Assembly (NCBI RefSeq): GCF_041060425.1 | Contig: NZ_JAULBC010000002.1 | Span: 744,001 to 808,000, forward strand | Direction: 5' to 3' | DNA: 64,000 nucleotides | Source: Danxiaibacter flavus | GTDB lineage: Bacteria; Bacteroidota; Bacteroidia; Chitinophagales; Chitinophagaceae | In this document: positions 45,601-54,383 of the stretch, in pieces | How the letters are laid out: every line of letters starts with the position of its first letter | Numbering within the stretch: the stretch's first letter is position 1 | The notes under the pieces: model-generated | What the model saw: only the letters and a program-made list of their open reading frames with translations | Told to the model about the DNA's origin: nothing | The model's database searches: none | Position numbers and translations under genes: made by a program

Positions 45601-46320
45601 ATGCCTGAGATTGCAGCACCGAAACTTCCAAAGTGTGAAGAGTGGTCATTGACAGAAAAACTGGATCTTGAAAAAGAAGTCACCGGTATGTTCATGAGTG
45701 GTCACCCGCTTGATCACTTTAAATTTGAATTGAAGCACTACGGTATTATGACACTGGCCGACTTCAACGATATTAAAGAAGCTCCACAATTGCAACCTGC
45801 AAGCAGAAATTATCGTCTGGCCGGTCTTGTAATTGATGCGCAGCACCGCGTTACCAAAACCGGAAGGAACTTTGGTTCTATGGTGATTGAAGATTTTAGC
45901 GGCAAAACAGAAATGATGCTTTGGAGCGACGATTATATGCGCTTTAAAGATTATCTGGACAAAGGAAAGAATGTTGTGATCAACGGCTTCTTCAAACAGC
46001 GATTTAACAGCGACCAGTTTGAGTTTAAAGTAGCATCCATAAGTCTGCTGGAATCTTTGAAAGCTGCGATGACGGCAAAGCTTGAATTCAATTTACCAGC
46101 AGCCTCTATAACCAAAGACTTTGTTTCATTTGTTGAGACGAACCTGAAAAACAACCCCGGTAAAGCTGTTGTGAAATTCAACGTCTATGAGCCGTTGGAA
46201 AACATTAAGGTGAGCATGCACACGTTTGACAGAGGCTTTTCCATGAATGATGAGATGGCCGCATATCTAATGGAGAATGAAGATCTCGATGTGAATGTGG
46301 GCTTATCGGACAGACAGTAA
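42640..46320 (+). CDS. dnaE: DNA polymerase III alpha subunit
   Basis: 1226 residues, the replicative polymerase. The N-terminal PHP domain (about 1-280) keeps metal-binding motifs LHVHTQYSLLDG, DHGNMFG and TNDSHY, so it may have residual proofreading exonuclease activity; that is an inference from intact residues. The catalytic palm has PDIDTDFDD near 432-440. Fingers and thumb contain YQEQVMLLSQKIAGF and DVLRKAMGKK. A helix-hairpin-helix region near 900 precedes an OB fold (about 1060-1110, RLAGLVIDAQHRVT). The start ATG at 42640 is about 30 nt after a repeat arm. Confidence 0.96.
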   Translation: MAQFSHLHVHTQYSLLDGAAAIDSLYKKAEKNGMPALAITDHGNMFGVFEFVSKAWKNTKVIGKDANGKDITTPVVKPIVGCEFYVVEDRHRKSFSKEVRDERYHQVLLAKNKQGYQNLIKLTSLGFIEGYYSKYPRIDKGLIEKYHEGLIATTCCIGAYIPQTIIHDGEEAAEKEFKWWLDLFGDDFFIELQRHNIKEQELINDTLLKFSKKFNVPVIATNDSHYTDRDDFNAHDILLCINTGEKQSTPGFDDFVNDELQIKNRRFKFPNDQFYFKTQDEMSQLFSDIPESIDNTNMIVDRVEVLNLKKDILLPAFPLPKEFQTETDNNINQWNYLHYLTYEGARQRYGEISESARERLDFELFTIKTMGFAGYFLIVSDFIKAGRDLGVFVGPGRGSAAGSAVAYCIGITNIDPIKYNLLFERFLNPDRKSMPDIDTDFDDEGRQKVIDYVVQKYGNNQVAQIITYGTMAAKSSIKDVARVMDLPLAESNMLAKMVPDRPGTDLGRVLTAPMTSKEAKDGQKSLEDKENYGPEELENIKLLRQIYGGEDIRGQVLREAERLEGSVRNTGIHAAGIIIAPKDLTELIPVATAKDSDLWVTQIEGSMIEDAGVIKMDFLGLKTLSIIKTALELIKLNHGVDLVIDDISLTDEKTYQLYQKGETNGTFQFESPGMQKYLRELKPDKFADLIAMNALYRPGPMAYIPQYVARKHGREEVTYDLPDMQEYLEETYGITVYQEQVMLLSQKIAGFSKGDADVLRKAMGKKDKKTLDKMKAQFMDGAVKKGHPKDVLEKVWTDWEAFAQYAFNKSHSTCYAFVAYETAYLKAHYPGEYMAAVLNHAGAIEKLTFFMEECKRMGIKVLGPDINESIKGFSPNKKGEIRFGLGGLKGVGESAIESILEERERNGNYLDIFDFIKRINQRTVNKRSIESLVYSGSFDCFADMHRAQYFYTLPGETMNGIERIIKFGNVFQTNKQQSSNSLFGDGMMPEIAAPKLPKCEEWSLTEKLDLEKEVTGMFMSGHPLDHFKFELKHYGIMTLADFNDIKEAPQLQPASRNYRLAGLVIDAQHRVTKTGRNFGSMVIEDFSGKTEMMLWSDDYMRFKDYLDKGKNVVINGFFKQRFNSDQFEFKVASISLLESLKAAMTAKLEFNLPAASITKDFVSFVETNLKNNPGKAVVKFNVYEPLENIKVSMHTFDRGFSMNDEMAAYLMENEDLDVNVGLSDRQ

Positions 46321-46339
46321 GATGTCTGATTTGAGGATG

Positions 46340-46488
46340 CTTGATGTGCAAATTTGTAAGCCTCTGTGAAACTCTGTGTATTCTCTGTGCCCCCTGTGTA
46401 ACTGTACTATTCAATACGTGTGGTTACACGGAGGAACACAGCGATTTTCAATTATTCATTTTCGATTTTCAATTTTCAATTATCTATT
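46340..46488. repeat. Composite repeat between convergent dnaE and TPR genes
   Basis: A GTGCAAATTTG word, a CTCTGTG array (46360-46403) that pairs with GTTACACGGAGG...ACAGCG (46422-46443), and a TTGAAAA heptamer array (46445-46488). The last runs into the stop codon of the TPR gene. Confidence 0.75.
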
Positions 46489-47986
46489 AAGCTTCGTCTA
46501 TACCATATAGCTTCTTTGCAAGTGCCTTAATAGACTGATCCAATGCATCCGCATTTTTAAATAAATCTTCTTCAAACAGCCTGTAAGTATCAAAGGAATA
46601 ATTTTCCATTTTTATGACCTGCACAATTCCCAAAATATTGGCCAGGTATTTTCGCACTTCATGAGAATTGATAAATGACAATTCTTTCATATGCTGTTGC
46701 ATTTGCATCCTATGCATTTTATTCCGGTTGACTACATAACGGAAGAGCAGGTACAGCAGCGTTAAGGACAATACGGAAATAACGATCGTGAATATGACTA
46801 CTCTTCTCTGAAGATCTTTCTCTCTCACAGCCTCTCCCAAATTATTCTTTAACGTAGATACCGAAGTACTCATTTCCATATTTTTTGCAATAGTTGTGTT
46901 TACGTTTATACTGTCACTCACACGTTCATTCTTTTCATAATACTTGAGCGCTGCGGGCATATCATTCATAGCAGCAAACGTGTTAGCTTTCACAACATAT
47001 AAATCCTTCAATACACTCAGTTGATTTAAACCATCAACATAATATTCAACGCTATCAAGTATCGCCAGCGCATTCTTGTAATCACCATTGCTATAGTAAG
47101 CTTTGCCGAGGCTTACAGCAACATTCAACGGATCTTCGAATGCCGTAGTCCGGGTTAGGGTAAGCAGTTTTTTCAACCCGGCTATTTCCTGGTTCTTGTT
47201 GCCCTTAACTCTGTCATCCTCAACATTGGCACTTATCCTGGCAAATTCAACGTACAATTCTCCCGATTTAAGTTCATCCAGCATACGTTTTGTCGTAAGC
47301 AAAGAGTCTTTATTATTCAGTTTTTCAAAACATTTGACCTTGTTTTTGAGTATTGAGGCCTTAACCAGGTCATCTCTTTCTATCTTCGTCCAGTCTGTTA
47401 AAGCATAGGCATTGTTCAGTTCATCAAGGGAGCGTCTGTAGGACTTCAATTCAAAAAACAATTCGCTTTTTTTTATTTGCGTGTGCACAATGGCATCTTT
47501 ATTCTTTGCCTGGGCAGCCACATTCAGTGCCTCGTTATAACTTAACAACGCAATAGGAAAGTTTCCAATCTTCCTGAATACCTGGCCCAATTGAATGTTT
47601 GAATAATATATCAGCGGGAAATACGATTTCTCCAGACCCGTCTTCAAAGCCTGCTGCAATTGGTTAATGGCACTATCATAACGTCTTTTTCTTACATTAA
47701 CCATTCCCTTCATTAATGGTATGGCTGCATCAAGTTCTTCAGAGCTATCAATCGAATTCATATACAAGGCAAGGCCAGAATAAAGGCTACCGGTGTCGGT
47801 GTATAAAAAATAATTAACGGCATATTCATATACACTATCCCAGTCGTTTTGTGTGGCATGAGATTTTTTCAGTGCTTCTTTAAGTTGTTTACTGCTCACC
47901 AGCATTTGGCTATGCACGGTAAAACAGAAACTTGTCGATATAATTAAAGTCAGAAGCAAACTGTATGGTTGACGTGAAGGTATCAT
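46487..47986 (-). CDS. TPR sensor protein with HisKA-like segment but no ATPase domain
   Basis: 499 residues. An N-terminal signal (LLLTLIISTSFCFTVHSQ) precedes a periplasmic region of tetratricopeptide-like repeats (about 35-360), one transmembrane helix (about 383-405, VVIFTIVISVLSLTLLYLL), a coiled-coil and a cytosolic HisKA-like stretch near 430-452. That stretch, FINSHEVRKYLANILGIVQV, resembles the H-box of Bacteroidota histidine kinases. No HATPase domain follows: the protein ends about 50 residues later. It may be phosphorylated by another kinase or only dimerise. Stop codon joined to a TTGAAAA array. Confidence 0.75.
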   Translation of the reverse strand: MIPSRQPYSLLLTLIISTSFCFTVHSQMLVSSKQLKEALKKSHATQNDWDSVYEYAVNYFLYTDTGSLYSGLALYMNSIDSSEELDAAIPLMKGMVNVRKRRYDSAINQLQQALKTGLEKSYFPLIYYSNIQLGQVFRKIGNFPIALLSYNEALNVAAQAKNKDAIVHTQIKKSELFFELKSYRRSLDELNNAYALTDWTKIERDDLVKASILKNKVKCFEKLNNKDSLLTTKRMLDELKSGELYVEFARISANVEDDRVKGNKNQEIAGLKKLLTLTRTTAFEDPLNVAVSLGKAYYSNGDYKNALAILDSVEYYVDGLNQLSVLKDLYVVKANTFAAMNDMPAALKYYEKNERVSDSINVNTTIAKNMEMSTSVSTLKNNLGEAVREKDLQRRVVIFTIVISVLSLTLLYLLFRYVVNRNKMHRMQMQQHMKELSFINSHEVRKYLANILGIVQVIKMENYSFDTYRLFEEDLFKNADALDQSIKALAKKLYGIDEA

Positions 47987-48161
47987 TGCAATAATTTATT
48001 TGGGTTACACCATAACCGGCCAAGAGCATCATAGAACGTAAAACATCCAGCACTCAACCAGTTACAGACGTGATTAATACTAAACAATGATTTGCTTTAC
48101 AATGTTTACTTAAAATAGCTATTAAGCTTAACTATTGCAACCTGAAGCATCTTATACCTGC

Positions 48162-48201
48162 AACAAAAAGCCCCGGGCAACCATTTATTGCCCGGGGCTT
48201 T
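48162..48201 (-). terminator. Terminator of the arabinan locus after the GH127 gene
   Basis: A 14-bp stem (AAAGCCCCGGGCAA / TTGCCCGGGGCTTT) with a 7-nt loop, followed on the minus strand by TTTTTG, 20 nt past the GH127 stop. Confidence 0.9.
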
Positions 48202-48220
48202 ATTATCACCAAAATCTTTC

Positions 48221-50605
48221 TTATTCAACTCTCCACTCGTAAATTCCAGCCGAATGATCCTTGCTTATCTGCACTTCCAGCCTTAAGGCCGAAGTGTTGA
48301 CCGCATCAAAATTTACCACATTATATTTATCTTTTTCTATACCATACGCGTCTTTAGCTTTAACTTCCTGCCAGTTTCCGGAACCGTCTTTATACAACAC
48401 TTTCCAGGATGCAGGGATTCTACAGCCACCCCACGGCCCATCATCGAACCAATACAATTGTACTTTTGATACCGACGCCGGCTTTTCAAAATCATATTGC
48501 ACCCATTGCACAGTATCTTTTTTGGGCCACCAATGATAATATGGAACACTGCCATCGTGTGATGAAGATGACTCAAGCTGATCATTTACTGCTCTCAAAG
48601 CCTTGGTAGGATAAGAGGCCGTTACTTTACTTTTTGAAGCAAGCGTTGGCGGAGGCAAGGGTATTACCGCTGTTTCTTTGTCTGCCACCCAAACACTCAT
48701 ATCACCTGCGCCCCTGTTTGCCCATGCATAATAAGGGATAGCAGTAACTACTTCCTTTTTTTCAACTACTTTCTCGTCGGCATTAATTACCGGAGTAATT
48801 GCGGTTGTTTTAATTAACTCAACACCATCCAGTAAAGACGGATCATACACAGTGGAAGTAATACTATTATCATTCAAGAGCATGTGTCGCACAGATGCAT
48901 CTTTATTGTCCGGCCATTCAAAACAATACACTAAAGGCCCGCGTTGCAAAGCAACTCTACCGTTATCTGATTTTATCTGATCTTTGGCTTTAACATAGCG
49001 TACATCCATTGGAAGACTGAATGTTATCTTATCTCCTTTCTTCCATTGCCTGCTGATAACTGCGTACCCATTTTCCTTTTTATATTCTACCGGTTTGCCG
49101 TTTACAAGAACATTGAATTTCTTTGCTTCAGCATTTGTGAAAGAATATAAACCGCCGGGAACAGGCGCATCATTCAGCCATGCAGGCAAACGCAAAGCCA
49201 ACTCAAATAATGATGCAGTTGATGGATCAATCGTGAAGTTCACATCACCCTTCCACGGATATTCTGTTTGTTGCTCAATACTTACAGTGCTTTTGTTGAA
49301 AGGAATTTTAGCAGTACTTTGAACAAACAGGTTTACATAGATCCTGTTGCTTCCGGTTGCATACACATAGCCGGGTACAGAAGGAATAAAACGGCAAACA
49401 TTGCTCGGGCAGCATGCACATCCAAACCATTCGCTGCGGGTATGCTGACCCATTGATTCCAGTGGATTGGGATAGAAAAATCTGTCACCCTTAACTGATA
49501 CACCAGAGATCATACCGTTGTATAAGATCTGTTCCAAAACATCGTAGTACTTTGAATCACCATGCAACAGAAATAAACGATAATTCCAATAGATATTACC
49601 AATAGAAGCGCAAGTTTCATTGTATGCACTCATGTTTGGCAAAGCATAATCAGGACCAAAACCTTCATGTCCGGCTTCAGCACCAATGCCACCGGTAAGA
49701 TATAATTTATGATCTACCACATCGTGCCAGATAGCATCTATCGCGGTAACATAGCTCTTGTCGCCTGTTAGTGCAGCTACGTCGGCCATGCCGCTATACA
49801 TGTAAGTTGCGCGTACCGCATGTCCAACGGCTTTTGTCTGTTCAGTTACAGGTAACTGTGCCTGGTTATACTCTGTTCCATTTTTACGAATGTCCAAAAA
49901 GTACCTGGCCAACTCAAGGTAGTTTTTGTTGCCTGTTGCCCTGTACATTTTTACCAAACCCATTTCAATGATCTGATGTCCCGGATAATATTTCAATCCT
50001 TTTACTACAAAATCATTATAAACAAGATCAGCATTTTTAATAGCGATGTTCAGCAAAGTGGTTTTACCTGTTGCCTGGTAGTGAGCCACAGCAGCTTCAT
50101 ACAAGTGACCACAATTGTAAAGCTCATGACTTAAATCGGGATCCTTTTCCCAACGCTTAGCACCCGCCCATTCGTGCAGCGAACCGCTGTCTTTTGCAAT
50201 GGTACGATTGGTGTACAAATAACCATCAGGCTCCTGCGCCTTACTGATATAATAGATCAGCGTATCTATTTGTTTTTCCAAAGTAGCATCAGGAAAGGTT
50301 TGCAACGAATAGCTCGCGCCTTCTATAATCTTATAGATATCTGTATCATCAAAGGGATATTCCGTTTTGAACTTGCCCTTTTTCAAATGTCCTGCAATTA
50401 AAAAATTGTCCACCCTTCCCGTTTTGTAACATTGATCCAATGCAATGGGAATGGTGACTTTATAATTACGCATAATACGTGGAGCCCAAAAGTTATCCGT
50501 CACCTTTACCGCAGTAAACGGCACTGGCTGAATGGGATAATCCTGCGCGATTATCCGGGCTGCAATTGCCAGCAGAATAAATGTAAAAAATACAATTTTA
50601 CGCAT
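48221..50605 (-). CDS. GH127 family beta-L-arabinofuranosidase (DUF1680), secreted
   Basis: 794 residues. A signal peptide (KIVFFTFILLAIAARIIAQ) is followed by an (alpha/alpha)6 catalytic domain of the GH127 family (about 30-520), starting VKVTDNFWAPRIMRN. The cysteine-zinc site is visible: NETCASIGNIYW (catalytic region) and the GCACCPSN cluster with its Cys-x-Cys-Cys. The C-terminal part (about 665-794) is an F5/8-type (discoidin-like) beta domain with VQWVQYDFEKP and YEWRVE ends, probably a carbohydrate-binding module. It probably removes terminal beta-L-arabinofuranose. Start ATG 50603-50605; two codons of the longer frame begin at a TTG. Last gene of the arabinose locus. Confidence 0.88.
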   Translation of the reverse strand: MRKIVFFTFILLAIAARIIAQDYPIQPVPFTAVKVTDNFWAPRIMRNYKVTIPIALDQCYKTGRVDNFLIAGHLKKGKFKTEYPFDDTDIYKIIEGASYSLQTFPDATLEKQIDTLIYYISKAQEPDGYLYTNRTIAKDSGSLHEWAGAKRWEKDPDLSHELYNCGHLYEAAVAHYQATGKTTLLNIAIKNADLVYNDFVVKGLKYYPGHQIIEMGLVKMYRATGNKNYLELARYFLDIRKNGTEYNQAQLPVTEQTKAVGHAVRATYMYSGMADVAALTGDKSYVTAIDAIWHDVVDHKLYLTGGIGAEAGHEGFGPDYALPNMSAYNETCASIGNIYWNYRLFLLHGDSKYYDVLEQILYNGMISGVSVKGDRFFYPNPLESMGQHTRSEWFGCACCPSNVCRFIPSVPGYVYATGSNRIYVNLFVQSTAKIPFNKSTVSIEQQTEYPWKGDVNFTIDPSTASLFELALRLPAWLNDAPVPGGLYSFTNAEAKKFNVLVNGKPVEYKKENGYAVISRQWKKGDKITFSLPMDVRYVKAKDQIKSDNGRVALQRGPLVYCFEWPDNKDASVRHMLLNDNSITSTVYDPSLLDGVELIKTTAITPVINADEKVVEKKEVVTAIPYYAWANRGAGDMSVWVADKETAVIPLPPPTLASKSKVTASYPTKALRAVNDQLESSSSHDGSVPYYHWWPKKDTVQWVQYDFEKPASVSKVQLYWFDDGPWGGCRIPASWKVLYKDGSGNWQEVKAKDAYGIEKDKYNVVNFDAVNTSALRLEVQISKDHSAGIYEWRVE

Positions 50606-50746
50606 GAACAAATTTTTTAAATGCTAAACCTTTTTCTATTGACTAAAGTTCCACTATAATGCTGAGAAGCGCTATTCCTTTATCGACGGAAAATTTACAA
50701 ATATTAACCTTAAAAATCTGACTGTCCCGTATTTCCAAGCAATATT

Positions 50747-52711
50747 TTACATTTTCATGCGTAACACATAAAATGAATATGGCTTCATTTTCAACGGAAT
50801 AAGATTTTTTGAAGGAACTACCGTTACCTGCGCAGGCTTAATATTCTCCGGTTGATCGAAAGAGTTTACACCGGCAACATTATCAGAAGCAAGCATTGTA
50901 ACTGAAATTTCCTTTGGCAATTTTTTCAATCCATCGGCGACGATGTTTTTTGTTTTCTTAACAGCTGAAACATTGGCGATTTTGATGATCAATTCATGGC
51001 TGTTTTCATTAATGCTTGCGGATGCATACAAACTATCTGCACCTCCAATAACAGCATTGTTCATCAGGGCTGGAACCACACGTGTGCCCACATTATTTGT
51101 ATAAAGCTTTTGAACATAATAGTCAGGTGTTCCATAAGACTTCAGATTGTTGAACCAGATAAGATCCGGCGCCCACTGCCATCCCTCTGCATGCGCAAAT
51201 AACGGCGCATAAGAAGCCATCTTCACCACGTCTGCATTACGTTCCAAACCTGTCATGAAAGCAGCTTCAGCTAATGCACTTTGCCAGTTATTCTTTTTGA
51301 TGGCCTCATCAGTCAGTTTTGTATGTGCTGCATATTCTCCGGCAAAAATGGAAGGTCCATTACGATCATAGCTATCGTATCTTTTGGCCTGTTGCAAAAA
51401 CCACTCGGGCGAACGATAATAATGCTCATCAAGAATATCTGCATGGAGGCTCCTCAATGTATCATTCAGGAAATTAAACAGATCGCCATCAGGAAAGGGG
51501 CCTACACTATTCACCAACTGAATAGAAGGATATTTTTGTTTGATCGCTTTTGCAAACAGTTTATAACGCTCCACATACTGAGATCCCCATTGCTCGTTGC
51601 CCACACCCATCATTTGTAAATTGAAAGGTGCAGGGTGTCCCATATCTGCTCTTAATTTGCCCCATTTGGATTCTGTTCCGCCGTTGGCAAATTCAATCAG
51701 ATCCAGTGCATCCTGTATGTACGGATCGATCTCTTCAACAGCAACCACTTCCGCTGAATTAAACTGGCAGGCCATTCCACAATTCAGGATGGGTAACGGT
51801 CTCGCACCTATGTCTTCAGCAAGCTGAAAATATTCAAAGAAGCCTAATCCAAAAGATTGGAAATAATCCGGAGTAGACCTGTGGGCAAATTCATTATTCC
51901 ATCTGTTGATGATAAGTTTTCTGTCTTCTACATTTCCAACAGTTTTTTTCCATTGATAACGATTTACCAGTTCCTTTCCTTCCACAATGCAACCGCCGGG
52001 AAAACGGATAAAGCCGGGCTTTAAATCAGCAAGTAACTGAACCAGATCTGCGCGCAAGCCACCCGGTCTTTCTTTCCATGTATGTTGAGGAAAAAGCGAG
52101 ATCATATCCAGATCCAAAGTACCGGTTCCTTCAATCCATACATTCAGCTTTGCTTTTTCCGCAGTTGCATTGGATGGAAATGATACGGCATATTTTTTCC
52201 ACTTATTGCCGTCAAGCGATAGCGACGCATTACCTATCTCTTTACCCTGTTCATTGATCAATTCAAGACGAAGCCGCATATTTTTTCCTGCGCTGGCGTT
52301 GGCCCAAACAGAAAAATTATATTGTTCGCCCTGATGAATACCCATGCCTCTGAACCCTTCATTTTGCAGGCCATAAGCATCTTTTTCATCGTTAATCTTA
52401 ACCCGTATAAATCTTGGATTATTGTCGTCAACAGCACTGCGATTTACTACGAGTGATGCTGCAGAGCTTCCTTCTTTCTTCAACTCCTTCCAGCCCATCA
52501 TGGGTGCATTAAACTCGAACGATCTGTTCTTAACCAACTCAGCATACAAACCACCATCTGCTGCGAGATTAATGTCTTCAAAAAAAACTCCCCACATATT
52601 CGGCTGTATAACGGCCTGGGGTTTATGTACCTGCACAACAATATCCTGTGCATTCGAGTAATGTGCATGCATAAGGCCGCATGCCATCAGGAAGGTGGCG
52701 ATTTTTTTCAT
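50747..52711 (-). CDS. GH51 alpha-L-arabinofuranosidase, secreted, with inserted CBM-like domain
   Basis: 654 residues. A signal peptide (KIATFLMACGLMHAHYSNA) is followed by the GH51 start (NMWGVFFEDINLAADGGLYA), a carbohydrate-binding-like beta domain inserted at about 95-215, and the TIM barrel. The acid/base Glu is in GVGNEQWG near 371 and the nucleophile Glu in IFAGEYAAH near 457, followed by a C-terminal beta-sandwich. It releases arabinose from arabinan or arabinoxylan. 141 nt before the GH127 gene and 143 nt after the HAD gene. Confidence 0.9.
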   Translation of the reverse strand: MKKIATFLMACGLMHAHYSNAQDIVVQVHKPQAVIQPNMWGVFFEDINLAADGGLYAELVKNRSFEFNAPMMGWKELKKEGSSAASLVVNRSAVDDNNPRFIRVKINDEKDAYGLQNEGFRGMGIHQGEQYNFSVWANASAGKNMRLRLELINEQGKEIGNASLSLDGNKWKKYAVSFPSNATAEKAKLNVWIEGTGTLDLDMISLFPQHTWKERPGGLRADLVQLLADLKPGFIRFPGGCIVEGKELVNRYQWKKTVGNVEDRKLIINRWNNEFAHRSTPDYFQSFGLGFFEYFQLAEDIGARPLPILNCGMACQFNSAEVVAVEEIDPYIQDALDLIEFANGGTESKWGKLRADMGHPAPFNLQMMGVGNEQWGSQYVERYKLFAKAIKQKYPSIQLVNSVGPFPDGDLFNFLNDTLRSLHADILDEHYYRSPEWFLQQAKRYDSYDRNGPSIFAGEYAAHTKLTDEAIKKNNWQSALAEAAFMTGLERNADVVKMASYAPLFAHAEGWQWAPDLIWFNNLKSYGTPDYYVQKLYTNNVGTRVVPALMNNAVIGGADSLYASASINENSHELIIKIANVSAVKKTKNIVADGLKKLPKEISVTMLASDNVAGVNSFDQPENIKPAQVTVVPSKNLIPLKMKPYSFYVLRMKM

Positions 52712-52724
52712 AAAGTTGTGTTTT

Positions 52725-52857
52725 AGCTTTCAGCTATCAGCTTTGAGCTGTGAGCATAAAATGCCATAGGCTATTTTTCCTGTAACATCTTAAATGTGCA
52801 CACCTGAAAACGAGTCAGAATTAGGCTGACAGCTGATTGCTGACAGCTCATAGCTTA
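52725..52857. repeat. Inverted pair of 7-bp (AGCTATC/AGCTGAC) arrays between HAD and GH51 genes
   Basis: Left arm 52725-52755 and right arm 52824-52857 are reverse-complement arrays. The right arm contains the HAD-gene TAA (52855-52857). The loop is about 70 nt. Lies inside the arabinose locus. Confidence 0.85.
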
Positions 52858-53520
52858 AAACAGCTTTTCCAGCTTATCGTCCGTATAATCTTTTATAAAA
52901 AACAATGTGTTATTATATTGGGAGAACTCGTATTCTTCGTGCATGGTTGTGAGCACTACGGATTGCATGCCTGCATTTTGTGCGCTTTCCACGCCTTTTG
53001 GTGCATCTTCAAATACAATGCATTTTTCAGGTGCCATCTGTAATTTTTCTGCACAATCCAGGTAAGTCTGCGGGTCGGGTTTGCTGTGGGTTACATCATC
53101 AGCACTTACAATGGCTTTGAAGTAGTGGCGAATGTTTAAATTGTCCAGCACAAAATCTATGTTAAACGGAATGGCAGCAGATCCTATCGCCATTGGTATA
53201 CCATGTTCCAACGCCTTATCCAGAAAGGGTTTCAAGCCTTTAATCAATTCCAGTTTTGGTTTATAAGCAGCCTGGTATCTTTTTTCTTTTTCAATGGATA
53301 AATTATCCATTTCTTCCTGTGGAAAACGATCGTTTCCAAAAATCCTTTTTAAAACTTCCTCATTCTTTCCGTACATCTGCACTTTAACCTGGTCGTAGGT
53401 TAGTCCGCCGTTCAGATCATTATTAATAATATCATACCAGGCTTCCGCATGGTAGGACATATCATCTATCATTGTTCCATTCAAATCAAATAAGAACGCT
53501 TTAGGAGAGGAATGCGACAT
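52855..53520 (-). CDS. HAD superfamily phosphatase, beta-phosphoglucomutase-like
   Basis: 221 residues of HAD subfamily IA with a helical cap. The nucleophile Asp is at position 12 in FDLNGTMIDD, motif II Ser is in AIGSAA near 114, the Lys is in HSKPDP near 150 and the acidic motif is FEDAPKGVESAQ near 172. The residue two after the nucleophile is Asn (Asp-Leu-Asn) rather than the usual Asp acid/base. It lies 3 nt after araR and upstream of the GH51 gene, so it is part of the arabinose locus. It may remove a sugar phosphate that builds up during arabinose catabolism; that role is an inference from position. Confidence 0.8.
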   Translation of the reverse strand: MSHSSPKAFLFDLNGTMIDDMSYHAEAWYDIINNDLNGGLTYDQVKVQMYGKNEEVLKRIFGNDRFPQEEMDNLSIEKEKRYQAAYKPKLELIKGLKPFLDKALEHGIPMAIGSAAIPFNIDFVLDNLNIRHYFKAIVSADDVTHSKPDPQTYLDCAEKLQMAPEKCIVFEDAPKGVESAQNAGMQSVVLTTMHEEYEFSQYNNTLFFIKDYTDDKLEKLF

Positions 53521-53523
53521 CTG

Positions 53524-54258
53524 CTACTTGGAATTTTTGAGCGTGTGCGGATTGGGCACAAAGTTTAAAAATGCGTTGAGATTCGTTTTATATTTTCTAA
53601 CATCCAGTTTATAGTAAAATGCTCCTTTTTTTGAGTTGAGCTTGTCTTTATCTTTTTGCTTGACCAGCAAAGAAGTCGACAATATTTTACGGCTGAAATT
53701 TCCTTTATCGAATGTTACATCGTAGACACATTCGTACAAGTTTTGCAACTGCGGAATAGTGAACTTTGCCGGCAACAATTCAAACAAAATCGGATGGAGT
53801 GCTGCTTTGTAACGTAACTTTTCCTTTGCCAGTTCCACCATTTCCTTATGATCAAAGATCATATCGGGAAACTGGTTGATTGGAAACCAGGCTGCATGAT
53901 AATCTTCACTGATCTGTTGTTTGTATTGCTGGATATCTATCAGCGAGAAAAATGAGATGGACACCGTGCGCTCAACCGAATCCCTGTCAGGTTTGCTGAA
54001 CGTGTGCAACTGTTCCATGTACACACCATCAAGACCAGTCAATTTTTTCAAAACACGTGAAGCTGCATCTTCCGCACTCTCATCTCCCTGAATAAATCCT
54101 CCCACCAGGCTCCAATGCCCCTTGAAAGGCTCAAACCCTCTTTGAATTACCAGCAGTTTTAATTCCTCCCCGTCATATCCGAAAACAATGCAATCCACGG
54201 CAGCTAAAATTCTTGTCTGTTGCGCATATTTTTTCATCGCTCTATTTAAATTTTCCAT
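53524..54258 (-). CDS. araR: Nudix-fold transcriptional regulator AraR
   Basis: 244 residues. The N-terminal Nudix-like domain (about 15-150) keeps the fold, but the Nudix box is degenerate: in GGFIQGDESAEDAASRVL the REUXEE core has Val-Leu-Lys-Lys-Leu, so the metal-binding glutamates are lost. A C-terminal winged-helix domain (about 160-240, IPQLQNLYECVYDVTFDKG) should bind DNA. Bacteroidota control L-arabinose use with this type of Nudix-related AraR, and the gene sits inside the ara locus, 3 nt before the HAD gene. The likely operator is the palindrome upstream of araB. Effector presumed L-arabinose. Confidence 0.85.
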   Translation of the reverse strand: MENLNRAMKKYAQQTRILAAVDCIVFGYDGEELKLLVIQRGFEPFKGHWSLVGGFIQGDESAEDAASRVLKKLTGLDGVYMEQLHTFSKPDRDSVERTVSISFFSLIDIQQYKQQISEDYHAAWFPINQFPDMIFDHKEMVELAKEKLRYKAALHPILFELLPAKFTIPQLQNLYECVYDVTFDKGNFSRKILSTSLLVKQKDKDKLNSKKGAFYYKLDVRKYKTNLNAFLNFVPNPHTLKNSK

Positions 54259-54383
54259 TAGCTTCTACAATTGTTCCGTAAGATTTTGTGCTGCCGGAAT
54301 GTGTGTATTTTCGCCGGTCAGCCGTTCTTACAGAAAATTTAAACTTCAAAGTAATGAGAAGCAATTGATTTTCGCGCTTTTCA

